Of a stretch of DNA of 40,522 nt, positions 32,716 through 40,522 are shown piece after piece. The notes beneath the pieces are model-generated. The model was given only the letters and a program-made list of their open reading frames with translations, did not search any database and was not told the origin of the DNA. Source of the stretch: an uncultured Prevotellaceae bacterium (GTDB lineage Bacteria; Bacteroidota; Bacteroidia; Bacteroidales; Bacteroidaceae); contig CADBAG010000020.1 in the NCBI GenBank assembly GCA_902792635.1, forward strand, positions 1 through 40,522. The letters are read 5' to 3'. The position numbers were made by a program, and so were the translations under genes. Position 1 is the stretch's first letter; the number at the start of each line of letters is the position of its first letter.

Positions 32716-32735
32716 CTCTGCCCTTTAGGGCAGAG
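32716..32735. repeat. Short perfect hairpin between nadA and nadC
   Basis: CTCTGCCCT (32716-32724) and AGGGCAGAG (32727-32735), a 9-bp stem with a 2-base centre (strictly a palindromic site, or a hairpin with a slightly shorter stem). It may affect coupling of the two genes. Confidence 0.7.
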
Positions 32736-32766
32736 ACCGTTCTCTCCAGCCATAACAAAAACAAAG

Positions 32767-33675
32767 ATGAACTACAAGCAAACAGAAAAAGAACTTACCG
32801 ACCGCCTCATCGACCTCGCTTTTGCCGAGGATATCGGCGACGGCGACCACACCACGCTCTGCTGCATCCCCAAGGATGCTATGGGCGAGAGCGAACTGAT
32901 GATCAAGGAAGAAGGAATCTTTGCAGGCGAGCGTGCCGCCAAAGAGGTCTTCCATCGTTTCGACCCCGACCTGAAGGTCACGATGCACATGCATGATGGC
33001 GACCACGTGCGCCCCGGCGACATCGTACTCTCCGTCAGCGGCCGTGAGCAGAGCCTCCTCACCACCGAACGCCTCATGCTCAACATCTGCCAGCGCATGA
33101 GCGGCATCGCCACCATGGCACACCGCTACCAGCAGGCGCTCATCGATGCCGGCACGAAGACACGCGTCCTCGACACCCGCAAGACCACACCCGGCATGCG
33201 CATGCTTGAGAAAGAGGCTGTGCGCATCGGTGGCGGCATGAACCACCGCATCGGCCTCTTCGACATGATCCTGCTCAAAGACAACCATATCGACTTCTGC
33301 GGCGGCGTACACAACGCCATCACTCGTGCCCGTCAGTACTGCAAGGACAAAGGCCTCGACCTGAAAATCGAATGTGAGGTGCGCGACTTCACAGAGTTGA
33401 AGGAAGCCATCAAGGGCCTCCCCGACCGCATCATGTTCGACAACTTCACACCTGCCGACACCGTGAAAGCTGTGGAGCTCGTCCATGCTGCCAAGAACGC
33501 CGACGGCACACCGGCACACATCGAGACAGAGTCGTCGGGCGGTATCACCTACGACACGATGATCCCTTATGCCAAGGCGGGTGTCGACTTCATCTCCTTT
33601 GGTGCATTGACCCACAGCGTCAAAGCCCTTGACATGAGCCTTAAAGCCAAAGGATCGTCAAAGCTCTCCGTCTAA
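32767..33675 (+). CDS. nadC: Nicotinate-nucleotide pyrophosphorylase (quinolinate phosphoribosyltransferase)
   Basis: The 302-residue enzyme makes nicotinate mononucleotide from quinolinate and PRPP with loss of CO2. Diagnostic motifs are TRKTTPGMRMLEKEAV and GGGMNHRIGLFDMILLKDNH, then IECEVRDF and the C-terminal ETESSGGI and GVDFISFGALTHSVKALDMS. The frame is open from 32713, but ATG 32767 gives the canonical N-terminus and follows the hairpin at 32716-32735. It completes the de novo NAD operon nadB, nadA, nadC. Confidence 0.97.
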   Translation: MNYKQTEKELTDRLIDLAFAEDIGDGDHTTLCCIPKDAMGESELMIKEEGIFAGERAAKEVFHRFDPDLKVTMHMHDGDHVRPGDIVLSVSGREQSLLTTERLMLNICQRMSGIATMAHRYQQALIDAGTKTRVLDTRKTTPGMRMLEKEAVRIGGGMNHRIGLFDMILLKDNHIDFCGGVHNAITRARQYCKDKGLDLKIECEVRDFTELKEAIKGLPDRIMFDNFTPADTVKAVELVHAAKNADGTPAHIETESSGGITYDTMIPYAKAGVDFISFGALTHSVKALDMSLKAKGSSKLSV

Positions 33676-33683
33676 TCGCCATT

Positions 33684-33815
33684 GGCTGACACGTGCCGGC
33701 CAACCGGCTGACACGTGCCGACCAACCGGCTGACACGTGTCGACCAATCGGCTGGCACGTGCCGACCAACCGGCTGACACGTGCCGACCAACCGGCTGAC
33801 ACGTGCCGACCAATC
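33684..33815 (+). repeat. 22-bp tandem repeat, six units
   Basis: Six near-identical units (33684, 33706, 33728, 33750, 33772 and 33794) of consensus GGCTGACACGTGCCGACCAA plus CC. Unit differences are 1-3 bases, such as GTGTCG in unit 3 and GGCTGGCA in unit 4. Every unit contains the palindrome CACGTG. It lies in the 222-bp gap between nadC and the PBP4-type gene. The remainder of the gap (33816-33897) shows nothing I recognise. Confidence 0.9.
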
Positions 33816-33897
33816 GCCCAACATAATGGTCGCGTCGTGTATGCCGTCGCATGGCGACGGCCACCCGCTGTTATACCAACAAGAATATATAAAGAGG

Positions 33898-35178
33898 ATG
33901 AGATATCGTAAGAAAACCAGGATAACCACCGCTTTGCTTTGCCTGCTGACGCTGACGACAGCAGCTTGCGGAAGCAAGGAAAGCAAAAAGGCAGCAACAA
34001 ACCAAGATGACAAGAAAGCCGTTGCGCTGAATATCGATACTGCCTTACAATCGAGGCTGAAGAAGTTCTGCGCCCAGCCCCGTGTAAAGGGCCACTTCGG
34101 ACTTTACGTCTATGACCTCACGGCCAACAAGCCCGTGACCGCCGTCGACATCGACCATGCCCAGCCTATCGCCTCCTGCACAAAACTCCTCGCCAGTGTG
34201 GCAGCGCTCAATAAGCTCGGGGCTGACTACACCTACCGCACGACGCTCTATACCCGTGGCAAGGTGGAGAAAGACACGCTCCGAGGTGACATCATGCTCA
34301 TGGCTGGTCTTGACCCAATGCTCAAGGCCGAGGATTTGACGATCTTCACCCGCCACCTCCATCGCATGGGCATTCGTTATATTGACGGCAGATGCTTGCT
34401 AAATCTCAAACTGAAAGAGAAGGTGAAAGCCGAACAGCACTGGTATCCTTGGGATCTTTCCTTCTCATCCTATGGCATTCTCTTCAAAGGTCCCGACGCC
34501 ATTAGTACAGCCATAAAGAGAGCCCTTGCCGCTTCCGGCATCCGCATGAAAGGTGACTGTGAACTCGGTGCGCCTTCCTCGAAAGAAGCCAAGGAATGGA
34601 CGGGCCGTTTCCGCTACATGCATCCTGTATCGAGCGTGACACGCGTCATGTGGAAAAACTCGAGCAACACCAAGGCTACGAGTCTGCTCTATACTCTCGG
34701 CTATGCTGTCAATCCTCACAGTAACGGGTCAGCCGACGCCTTCGCCAATGCCGGTGTGAAATACATCCGCGCCTTCCTCCGCGACTCGCTGAAGATGCGC
34801 GACACGGCCCTCGTCATCCACGACGGTTGCGGTCTCTGCACCCATAATCACCTGTCGCCGCGCGCCCTTGTCGCCGTCCTCACCTTCGGCTACCATCACA
34901 AGCCCATCTACGATCAGCTCATGCGTAACCTGTCCATCTCCGGTGTCGACGGCACATTGCATCGTCTGCTCTTCGACCCACGACTGAAAGGCAAGATCCA
35001 CGGCAAGACAGGCACCCTCTCCCACCCTTACGGCATCTCGTCACTCGCCGGTTATTGCAAGGGAGCCGATGGCCACAACCTCTGCTTCGCCTTCCTCAAC
35101 TCAGAGATGTCGGTCCTTGATGCACACGTCTTGCAGCGTAAGCTATGCCTCATACTGGCAGGAGTAGATGTGCGGTAA
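33898..35178 (+). CDS. dacB: D-alanyl-D-alanine carboxypeptidase/endopeptidase, PBP4 (S13) family lipoprotein
   Basis: The 426-residue protein has a lipoprotein-like signal (LTTAAC, Cys24). It carries the S13 penicillin-binding protein triad: SCTK (93-96), SSN (255-257) and KTG (370-372). The S13 loop appears as DGCGLCTHNHLSP near 309-321. The middle region (about 100-250) corresponds to the inserted domain of PBP4. It should cleave peptidoglycan side chains or cross-links in the periplasm. The frame stays open into the tandem repeat at 33781, but ATG 33898 is chosen because it precedes the signal peptide and follows AAAGAGG. No TAnnTTTG promoter was seen, so it may be read from upstream. Confidence 0.92.
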   Translation: MRYRKKTRITTALLCLLTLTTAACGSKESKKAATNQDDKKAVALNIDTALQSRLKKFCAQPRVKGHFGLYVYDLTANKPVTAVDIDHAQPIASCTKLLASVAALNKLGADYTYRTTLYTRGKVEKDTLRGDIMLMAGLDPMLKAEDLTIFTRHLHRMGIRYIDGRCLLNLKLKEKVKAEQHWYPWDLSFSSYGILFKGPDAISTAIKRALAASGIRMKGDCELGAPSSKEAKEWTGRFRYMHPVSSVTRVMWKNSSNTKATSLLYTLGYAVNPHSNGSADAFANAGVKYIRAFLRDSLKMRDTALVIHDGCGLCTHNHLSPRALVAVLTFGYHHKPIYDQLMRNLSISGVDGTLHRLLFDPRLKGKIHGKTGTLSHPYGISSLAGYCKGADGHNLCFAFLNSEMSVLDAHVLQRKLCLILAGVDVR

Positions 35179-35195
35179 TGATCGGCATACCGTAG

Positions 35196-35216
35196 GGGCG
35201 GCCCTGGTGGCCGCCC
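35196..35216. repeat. GGGCGGCC hairpin repeat, likely convergent terminator
   Basis: GGGCGGCC (35196-35203) and GGCCGCCC (35209-35216) pair around CTGGT. It lies between the stop of the PBP4 gene and the convergent AraC-type gene. Similar GTAGGGGCGGCC-type repeats are known to be scattered in many bacterial genomes. Confidence 0.75.
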
Positions 35217-35233
35217 AGTGCATCCCATTAACT

Positions 35234-36358
35234 TCAAGGCTGATTTCCACCCTCAAAAGGCACCTCACTTCTTTTCTTACTCCTGTATTCCGCCGGCGTC
35301 ATATCGTAAGCAGCCTTGAATGCCCGATACATGGAAGGCAAAGTGCTGTAGCCCGCCTCAGCAGCAATATCACTGATACTTCTGTCCGTTGCCTCGAGCA
35401 GATAAGCACACAATTCAAGTCTACAAAAGCTAAGCCATTGACTAAAAGACATGTGCCGAGTCTGATAGATATAATCTGACAACTCGTCCCGAGAGACATT
35501 CAGCTGCTCTGCCACTTCCTCGAGCGTCAGATTGCCGGCAAAAAGTGGACTGGGCGAGTGAAAGGAAAGTTGCTGGATCTCCTGCCTAATGGCTGCAGGT
35601 ACCAATGATCCTTTATGTTTCATTCGTACACATCTCACAAATTCCGTATAGACTCTCACCGACAGTAACACGATCGCCATCATCCCCACATTGCAGAAGA
35701 TATCAAAAGCAAGAGAGCCAATGAAGTTGGAACAAAAAGTACACGTTACAATAAAAACAAAAAGAAGGAGATCTCCACGTTCATGAAATCTCTGTTTCCC
35801 CACTAATGTCGTAACCCGTTGCCGACGCCGCCGATTGTATCTGTAAGCTAAACAAATAAGAACAAAGAAAGCTAAATAGTATAACACTAAAAGGCCTATG
35901 ATGACAAGTACTGCTACTTGGACCAGACGTATTTCAGATACAGAAGAGATAGAAAAGACCTCATGGTATGAATATACAGGATGGTAATAGGCCGTGTAAT
36001 GAATGACATTGGCAAAGATAAAAATCAAAACAGGCAGAAGCAGACTGAAAAACCAACTGTAAAAATGCTTGTAGTACCAACGACCGAAATAAGCAGCAAT
36101 GAGCAAGGCAGCCACAACAAAAGTGATGATATCCATACTCATCACTCTTATCGGAATAAGTTCTATGCCATGATCAGAAATAGAAAAATAACGGAAGGCC
36201 GTTGATATCAGATACAGAAAATAAAAGGCGGCAAACGACCGTCGGCGGAGTTTTAGTCCTTCGTCGTTCAAATCCCTGCCATACAAGGATTCATATATTA
36301 TGACGGACACAAGTGTTAATGACAACAGTGCCGCCGTAACTTTGTAGACAACAAGCAT
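35234..36358 (-). CDS. Membrane-anchored AraC-family regulator
   Basis: The 374-residue protein has six to seven hydrophobic segments in residues 1-225 (starting YKVTAALLSLTLVSVIIYES) and an AraC-type double helix-turn-helix at about 275-370 (LTLEEVAEQLNVSRDELSDY, then SISDIAAEAGYSTLPSMYRA with FKAAYDMTPAEYR). It is a membrane-bound transcription factor. The membrane part has no recognised sensor domain. Targets are unknown. It lies between putA and the PBP4 gene and has its own minus-strand promoter at 36387-36394. The C-terminal 12 residues are charged. Confidence 0.88.
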   Translation of the reverse strand: MLVVYKVTAALLSLTLVSVIIYESLYGRDLNDEGLKLRRRSFAAFYFLYLISTAFRYFSISDHGIELIPIRVMSMDIITFVVAALLIAAYFGRWYYKHFYSWFFSLLLPVLIFIFANVIHYTAYYHPVYSYHEVFSISSVSEIRLVQVAVLVIIGLLVLYYLAFFVLICLAYRYNRRRRQRVTTLVGKQRFHERGDLLLFVFIVTCTFCSNFIGSLAFDIFCNVGMMAIVLLSVRVYTEFVRCVRMKHKGSLVPAAIRQEIQQLSFHSPSPLFAGNLTLEEVAEQLNVSRDELSDYIYQTRHMSFSQWLSFCRLELCAYLLEATDRSISDIAAEAGYSTLPSMYRAFKAAYDMTPAEYRSKKRSEVPFEGGNQP

Positions 36359-36386
36359 AATTAGTTCGGTTTTCAGACGTATCTTG

Positions 36387-36394
36387 CAAAGTTA
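36387..36394 (-). promoter_or_regulatory. Bacteroidota -7 promoter motif for the AraC-type gene
   Basis: TAACTTTG on the minus strand, 28 bases before the ATG at 36358. No clear -33 box. Confidence 0.6.
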
Positions 36395-36460
36395 CTAAAA
36401 AATATTATAACCTGTTATATTCTTTAATAAAAAATATCTTCAATAATACAAATAGTCAAA

Positions 36461-36512
36461 AGCGGCCATATTTTCCGGCATCCGATAACGAAAGACAGAA
36501 AATATAGCCGCT
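36461..36512 (-). terminator. Terminator after putA
   Basis: AGCGGCTATATTTTC (36512-36498 on the minus strand) pairs with GAAAATATGGCCGCT (36475-36461) with one mismatch. A TTTTG stretch follows. Confidence 0.8.
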
Positions 36513-36539
36513 CCTAATGATGAATAGACCCTCCAAAGA

Positions 36540-39500
36540 TTACTTGTACTCTTCCTCTATCCGTGGAGCCTTATCCTGCCCACTGCCATAGCGGTGATAC
36601 TCGAAGGCGATGCTCTGCTCCTTGAGGTAATGGATAAGTTCTACGCGACCATCCTTTACGGGCACCTCCGTGGCAATGAACTTATTCGTCTCAGCTGCCC
36701 GGCGGTACATAGCCTCCGGGACGTCCGGCGAGCAGGTACGGATGCGCTCATAGCCCGGCATCGACTCGATGAAGGCGTCGAGGCTCTCTGTCTTCACGCG
36801 GGCACAAAGGCGCTGGAGACGCTCAACGAGCTTCGGACGTTTGTCGCCCGGATCGAAGCTCACCGTGAGCGGCGTGCCACAGATCTGTGCAGCTGTCGCT
36901 ATCATGACGGCCTGCTCGTCGGTGTCGTTCTTGAAGAGACGAAGCACCATACCACCCGCCAAAGGCAGGTAACGGAAGACATTCTGCTCACCGCTGCACT
37001 TGTTCCAGTCGCGCGGACGACTGAACTCGGTGACCCAGGCACGACGATAGCAGATCTCATATTTGGTCGTGCTGCCGGGCTTATCGGTGATGACGGTGAA
37101 CTGCTGACAGTAGTTAGGACCGCCCGCCTTGATGCCGGGGCCGAAAGCTGAGAGCTTCATGCCGCCGAAGGGCTGACGGTTGACGATAGCGCCCGTGATG
37201 CCACGGTTGATATAGAGGTTACCGGCCATGATGCTGTCACGCCACTTACGGCGCTCATTCTCATCGAGGGTCTGGATGCCGGACGTCAGTCCGTAGTCGA
37301 GACCGTTGACGAGGTCGATAGCTTCATCGAGGGTGTCGAAGGGAGCCACGGAGAGCACCGGACCGAAGAGCTCTGTACGGAACGAATAGTTGTCAGGACG
37401 CACACCCATCTTCACCGTCGGAGCTAAGATGTAATGGTTCTTGTCGACGAAGCGCGGCGGCACGAGCCACTCCTCACCGGGCTCCAAGGTCTCTATGGCC
37501 TTGAGCAGTTTCTCGTTGTGGTTCGTGATCATTGGGCCGACGATGTTACCGGCATCCCACACGCCACCAACCTTAAGACTCGTGGCACAGTCGCGCAGCT
37601 TCTCGCGGAAGTCGGGACGGTTGTAGACGGAGCGCTCCACGAGGAGGAGCGAGCAGGCCGAACATTTCTGTCCGGCATTGCCGAAAGCAGAGTGACAGAC
37701 ACACATGATACCGTGATCCATATCAGCCGAAGCCGTGAGGATGATGACATTCTTACCACCCGTCTCTGCCGAAAGCGGCGTGGTAGGCTTGGCACGGAGG
37801 ATCTGTTGAGCCGTGTCGGTGCCACCCGTGAGGATGATATGCTTGATCTCCGGAGCCTGTGTCAGCTTAGGCAGTGCATCGTGATCGGTGATGACAACCT
37901 GCAGCGCCTCTTTCGGCACACCGGCGTCCCAGAAAGCCTTGGCAAAGAGCCAGGCTACAGGAGCAGCCACGGAAGCCGGCTTGAGGATGACCGTATTGCC
38001 AGAAGCCAGTCCGGCAACGACACCTCCGCAAGGGATAGCACACGGGAAGTTCCACGGCGAGATGACAAGCACCGTGCCCTTGGCCTTGATGTCGACATCG
38101 TCCAAGGCATAGAACTTTTTCATCGAAGTGGTATAGAAACGACAGTAGTCGATACCTTCAGATACCTCGACGTCACCTTCCGTGACGGTCTTGCCCGTGA
38201 TGGCACACATACAGCCGATGAGGTCGCCACGCATGTTGCCAAGACGGTTGGCAGCATCGTACATGATCTTATGACGCTCCTCTATCGTCGTGTCACGCCA
38301 GTGACCCGGGTCGGCAGCAGCGATCTTCACGATCTGCTCTACCTGTGCGGCATTGGCACGCGACATCTCACAGATCTCCACTTCCTCCTCCTGACTGCGG
38401 TCGTAATATTTATAGCGACTGTCGTTGACAACGGTCTCTGCGCCGATCTGTGTAGGCAGCACGTCGGGCTTGTCAGCCGGGCTCTTCTTCCATTTCTTGA
38501 AGATGTCGCGCTGCCATTCCTGGTTACACTCGCGGTCGAAGTCGGTATCCTGCTCGTTGATCATCTCGTCCTGCGGCGGGATGGGGATATAAGGCTTGCG
38601 ACGGTCCTGTGTGCGGGTCGGCGTGTGCGAGAGATGATCCTTCAGAGCATAAGCCTCCTCAAACTGCTTGCGCAGGAACTCCCACGTCTCAGTGCCCGGT
38701 TTGAGGTTGAACGAGTGAGTGAGAAAGTTGTCGGGCGCCGTGTTCTCATCCATACGGCGCACGAGATAAGACACGGCATAGAGGAACTGCTCATCGTGCA
38801 CCACCGGGGCATAGAGGATGACGTGGTTGCCGAGCTGCGACTGGGCGCGCCACACGTGGTCGGCCATGCCTTCGAGCATCTCGAAGCAGAACGTGTCTTT
38901 CGGCGTCTGGTATTTCTGCGTCAGCAGGTAAGCATAGGAAATGGTATAAAGGTTGTGCGACGCCATACCGATATGGAGATACTTTGAGTTCTCCGGCAGC
39001 AGGCCTCGCTCGATGATATGCAGGTAGTTGGCATCGACCTCTACCTTTCTCGGACGTACCGGTGTGGGCCATCCGCGAAGTGATGAGGTGACGGTCTCCA
39101 TGTCGAGGTTACAGCCTTTCACGATACGCATCTTGATAGGTGCTCCGCCGCGACTGCAACGCTCCTTGGCGAAAGCGAGAAGGTCACTCTGGAAGTCCCA
39201 GGCATCATAGAGATAAGCCTGGACAACGATGCCGGCTGAATAGTGAAGGAACTCCGGCTTGGACAGTGTGGCCTTGAAGACACGGATAGTGAGGTCAAAG
39301 TCCTTATACTCCTCCATATCGAGGTTGACGAACTTAGGCCGTTTCTTGCCGTTCTCATCGACATAAGGATAGTCGATAGCCGTCTGATAGAGCTCCGACA
39401 TACGGCGCACGAGCTCGGGGAACGACTCCTCATAGTTCAGCGCATGGGTCTGGGCATAGATACCCGAGATCTTCACGGAGATATAGTTGATGTCCGGCTG

Positions 39501-40004
39501 CTTGAGGGCCTCAATGGTGTTATAATAACGTCTGTCGGCTTCCTCGTTACCTAACACGACTTCACCGAGGAGGTTGACGTTCTGTCCGATATCTTCATGG
39601 TTACGCTCAGCGAGATGCTTCGTCAACGCCGGGCGGGCGGCATCAAGGATGACACGCGAGGTGTCGGTACGCAGACGATGCTTGATGATTGGAATGGCTA
39701 TAGGATAGAAATGGTAACCAAACGACTGGTACATCTTGAACAGCATGCGGTCGCGGGGCGAGAGAAACTCGGGTACACCGAACTCATCGATGAGCATCTT
39801 GATACGCTTGGCAAGCTTGCGGTTGTCACGGATCTGCGAGCTCTCATCGAGCATCTTGACGAGGAACTTCTTGTCGCTCGGCTTCTCGACCATCGTGGCA
39901 TACATGTTCTGCTCCCGGCGCTCTGCGGGGGTAATACTTGCCTGGCTGGTGGTATAGAGCTTCATCAGCCATGTCTCCACTTCTTTTATAGTTGGTTTAT
40001 CCAT
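36540..40004 (-). CDS. putA: Bifunctional proline dehydrogenase / glutamate-semialdehyde dehydrogenase
   Basis: The 1154-residue protein oxidises proline to glutamate in two steps. The N-terminal half carries proline dehydrogenase motifs (QAYLYDAWDFQSDL near residue 260 and GCNLDMETVTSSLRGW, then KVEVDANYLHI). The second half is an aldehyde dehydrogenase with SPWNFPCAI, ETGGKNVII and GNAGQKCSACSLL, in which Cys781 is the catalytic residue. INRGITGAIVNRQPFGG and GPNYCQQF close the domain. The last 130 residues are a family-typical C-terminal part. No DNA-binding domain is seen, so regulation must come from elsewhere. The promoter is at 40280-40311 and the leader is about 270 bases long. The terminator is at 36461-36512. 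Confidence 0.95.
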   Translation of the reverse strand: MDKPTIKEVETWLMKLYTTSQASITPAERREQNMYATMVEKPSDKKFLVKMLDESSQIRDNRKLAKRIKMLIDEFGVPEFLSPRDRMLFKMYQSFGYHFYPIAIPIIKHRLRTDTSRVILDAARPALTKHLAERNHEDIGQNVNLLGEVVLGNEEADRRYYNTIEALKQPDINYISVKISGIYAQTHALNYEESFPELVRRMSELYQTAIDYPYVDENGKKRPKFVNLDMEEYKDFDLTIRVFKATLSKPEFLHYSAGIVVQAYLYDAWDFQSDLLAFAKERCSRGGAPIKMRIVKGCNLDMETVTSSLRGWPTPVRPRKVEVDANYLHIIERGLLPENSKYLHIGMASHNLYTISYAYLLTQKYQTPKDTFCFEMLEGMADHVWRAQSQLGNHVILYAPVVHDEQFLYAVSYLVRRMDENTAPDNFLTHSFNLKPGTETWEFLRKQFEEAYALKDHLSHTPTRTQDRRKPYIPIPPQDEMINEQDTDFDRECNQEWQRDIFKKWKKSPADKPDVLPTQIGAETVVNDSRYKYYDRSQEEEVEICEMSRANAAQVEQIVKIAAADPGHWRDTTIEERHKIMYDAANRLGNMRGDLIGCMCAITGKTVTEGDVEVSEGIDYCRFYTTSMKKFYALDDVDIKAKGTVLVISPWNFPCAIPCGGVVAGLASGNTVILKPASVAAPVAWLFAKAFWDAGVPKEALQVVITDHDALPKLTQAPEIKHIILTGGTDTAQQILRAKPTTPLSAETGGKNVIILTASADMDHGIMCVCHSAFGNAGQKCSACSLLLVERSVYNRPDFREKLRDCATSLKVGGVWDAGNIVGPMITNHNEKLLKAIETLEPGEEWLVPPRFVDKNHYILAPTVKMGVRPDNYSFRTELFGPVLSVAPFDTLDEAIDLVNGLDYGLTSGIQTLDENERRKWRDSIMAGNLYINRGITGAIVNRQPFGGMKLSAFGPGIKAGGPNYCQQFTVITDKPGSTTKYEICYRRAWVTEFSRPRDWNKCSGEQNVFRYLPLAGGMVLRLFKNDTDEQAVMIATAAQICGTPLTVSFDPGDKRPKLVERLQRLCARVKTESLDAFIESMPGYERIRTCSPDVPEAMYRRAAETNKFIATEVPVKDGRVELIHYLKEQSIAFEYHRYGSGQDKAPRIEEEYK

Positions 40005-40279
40005 AGTAATTCATGTTTAGGAGGGTTGATAATAAATGTTCAGAAAAACGTTCAGAAAAGGGTAAGGTTATCCCTAAATGCCGTATTTCACATACAGCAA
40101 TCAGACTCTTTTCCGAAAAGGTCAACCCAATGTCGGACTAAACATGACGGCCCGGTAGCGATGAAGCTCTGACAGGGCCTGCTTTGAAAATTTATCGAAA
40201 AAGAATCTCCTCATATATTCTTCTTCTTTAATGGTTAAACATATTGCCGTGGTGGCACTTCTCTCTTACTATTCGGTTG
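40005..40279 (-). other. Long untranslated leader of putA
   Basis: About 270 bases lie between the promoter and the ATG. The leader contains a 30-codon ORF (40122-40214) and a direct repeat of TTCTGAAC about 30-40 bases before putA. No known riboswitch class was recognised. Confidence 0.6.
40122..40214 (-). CDS. Candidate 30-residue leader peptide upstream of putA
   Basis: ATG at 40214 and TGA at 40122-40124 on the minus strand give a 30-residue peptide beginning MRRFFFDKFSKQALSELH and ending in AVMFSPTLG. It is basic and amphipathic with an AGAAGAAGA stretch before the ATG as a possible ribosome site. It sits in the putA leader, after the promoter at 40280-40311. It could act as an upstream regulatory ORF or be a small protein of its own. 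It shows no proline run. Coding status is unproven. Confidence 0.4.
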   Translation of the reverse strand: MRRFFFDKFSKQALSELHRYRAVMFSPTLG

Positions 40280-40311
40280 CAAAGATAAAGCATTTATTAA
40301 TATACTTCAAA
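40280..40311 (-). promoter_or_regulatory. Full Bacteroidota promoter for putA
   Basis: On the minus strand TTTG (40311-40308), a 20-base spacer and TATCTTTG (40287-40280) match the full consensus. Transcription would start near 40273, about 270 bases before the putA ATG. Confidence 0.8.
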
Positions 40312-40410
40312 CATTTTGCCAACTTTTTTATAAAAAAGTGCGCAACGTGCAAAGAAACAGCATTGTAACTACTCAGTCTTATGATTAGTCAGATTTTCGA
40401 GATGAAGAGT

Positions 40411-40473
40411 GCCTCGGAGAGGTACACTCTGCATAACCCCAGACAAAGGAGCGATAGCGACTGTAGTCTGGGG
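40411..40473 (-). repeat. Two-hairpin dispersed repeat, copy 3
   Basis: Hairpin A pairs CCCCAGAC (40437-40444) with GTCTGGGG (40466-40473). Its loop resembles the reverse complement of the loop of copy 1. Hairpin B is CCTC-GGA-GAGG (40412-40422), weaker than in other copies. Confidence 0.7.
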
Positions 40474-40502
40474 ATTTTGACAGTGTGCGGATAATTGATT
40501 TC

Positions 40503-40519
40503 CAGCCTCGAAGAGGCTG
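40503..40519. repeat. Solo hairpin B of the repeat family
   Basis: CAGCCTC-GAA-GAGGCTG, a 7-bp stem with the shared CCTCGAAGAGG core. Confidence 0.7.
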
Positions 40520-40522
40520 ACT

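Noticed and set aside
32725-33615. 296-codon antisense frame over nadC
   Set aside because: Shadow frame of nadC. Low-complexity composition and no motif.
33684-33815. Repeat array resembling a CRISPR
   Set aside because: Units are contiguous 22-bp copies with no unique spacers and no cas genes nearby.
33641-34000. Minus-strand frame with repeated RHVSAGWSA units
   Set aside because: It is the translation of the 22-bp tandem repeat. No start context or domain.
37434-38987. 517-codon open frame on the plus strand
   Set aside because: It lies entirely antisense to putA and reflects codon bias of that gene. It has no domain or promoter.

Overview
The window reads as a chromosomal segment of a Bacteroidota bacterium, most likely Prevotellaceae (Prevotella or Segatella type). 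The evidence is Bacteroidota-type promoters (TAnnTTTG, sometimes with TTTG about 20 bases upstream), families typical of the group (DUF4837, DUF5689, TonB-dependent receptor, SusC-era lipoproteins, type B L31, fused PutA), and short family-specific dispersed repeats. No rRNA, tRNA, phage, plasmid or CRISPR locus was seen. The taxonomic call rests on protein resemblance, not on a marker gene search.

Left part (1-9140). A leftward operon runs rlmN, a DUF4837 lipoprotein, a PdxA homologue and a flippase-like membrane protein. Back to back with it, from a divergent promoter pair, a rightward operon runs SpoIID/LytB protein, AmpG-like MFS permease, FabG-like reductase and a secreted protein with a TonB C-terminal domain. 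The PdxA homologue has lost all three metal-binding histidines and other active-site residues.

Middle (9141-20201). Small units: a secreted MORN-like protein, a histidine phosphatase, a 37-residue membrane peptide with a DUF308 membrane protein, and an EEP nuclease/phosphatase, UDG-like protein and uridine kinase operon. Next come a beta-barrel protein, a secreted protein with a T9SS-like tail, and a coiled-coil lipoprotein with OmpA operon.

Outer-membrane and nuclease region (20202-27882). A TonB-dependent receptor is followed by a DUF5689 lipoprotein and a second large surface lipoprotein. An AAA_14/DUF4143 ATPase follows, preceded by three palindromes spaced exactly 33 bp apart. Then come type B L31 and a secreted DNA/RNA non-specific endonuclease.

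Right part (27883-40522). A cluster of hairpin repeats, a YgbA-type protein and an EamA transporter lead to the de novo NAD operon nadB, nadA, nadC. A DUF559 (Vsr-like) endonuclease gene sits between nadB and nadA, bounded by about 48-bp inverted repeats. The right repeat lies inside the nadA reading frame, and related solo repeats occur elsewhere in the window, one inside the DUF4837 signal peptide. I think this is the most interesting candidate system here. A 22-bp tandem repeat, a PBP4-type carboxypeptidase, a membrane-bound AraC regulator and the proline-catabolic putA (with a long leader holding a 30-codon ORF) complete the window. A two-hairpin repeat family sits at both window ends and at 27.9-28.2 kb.
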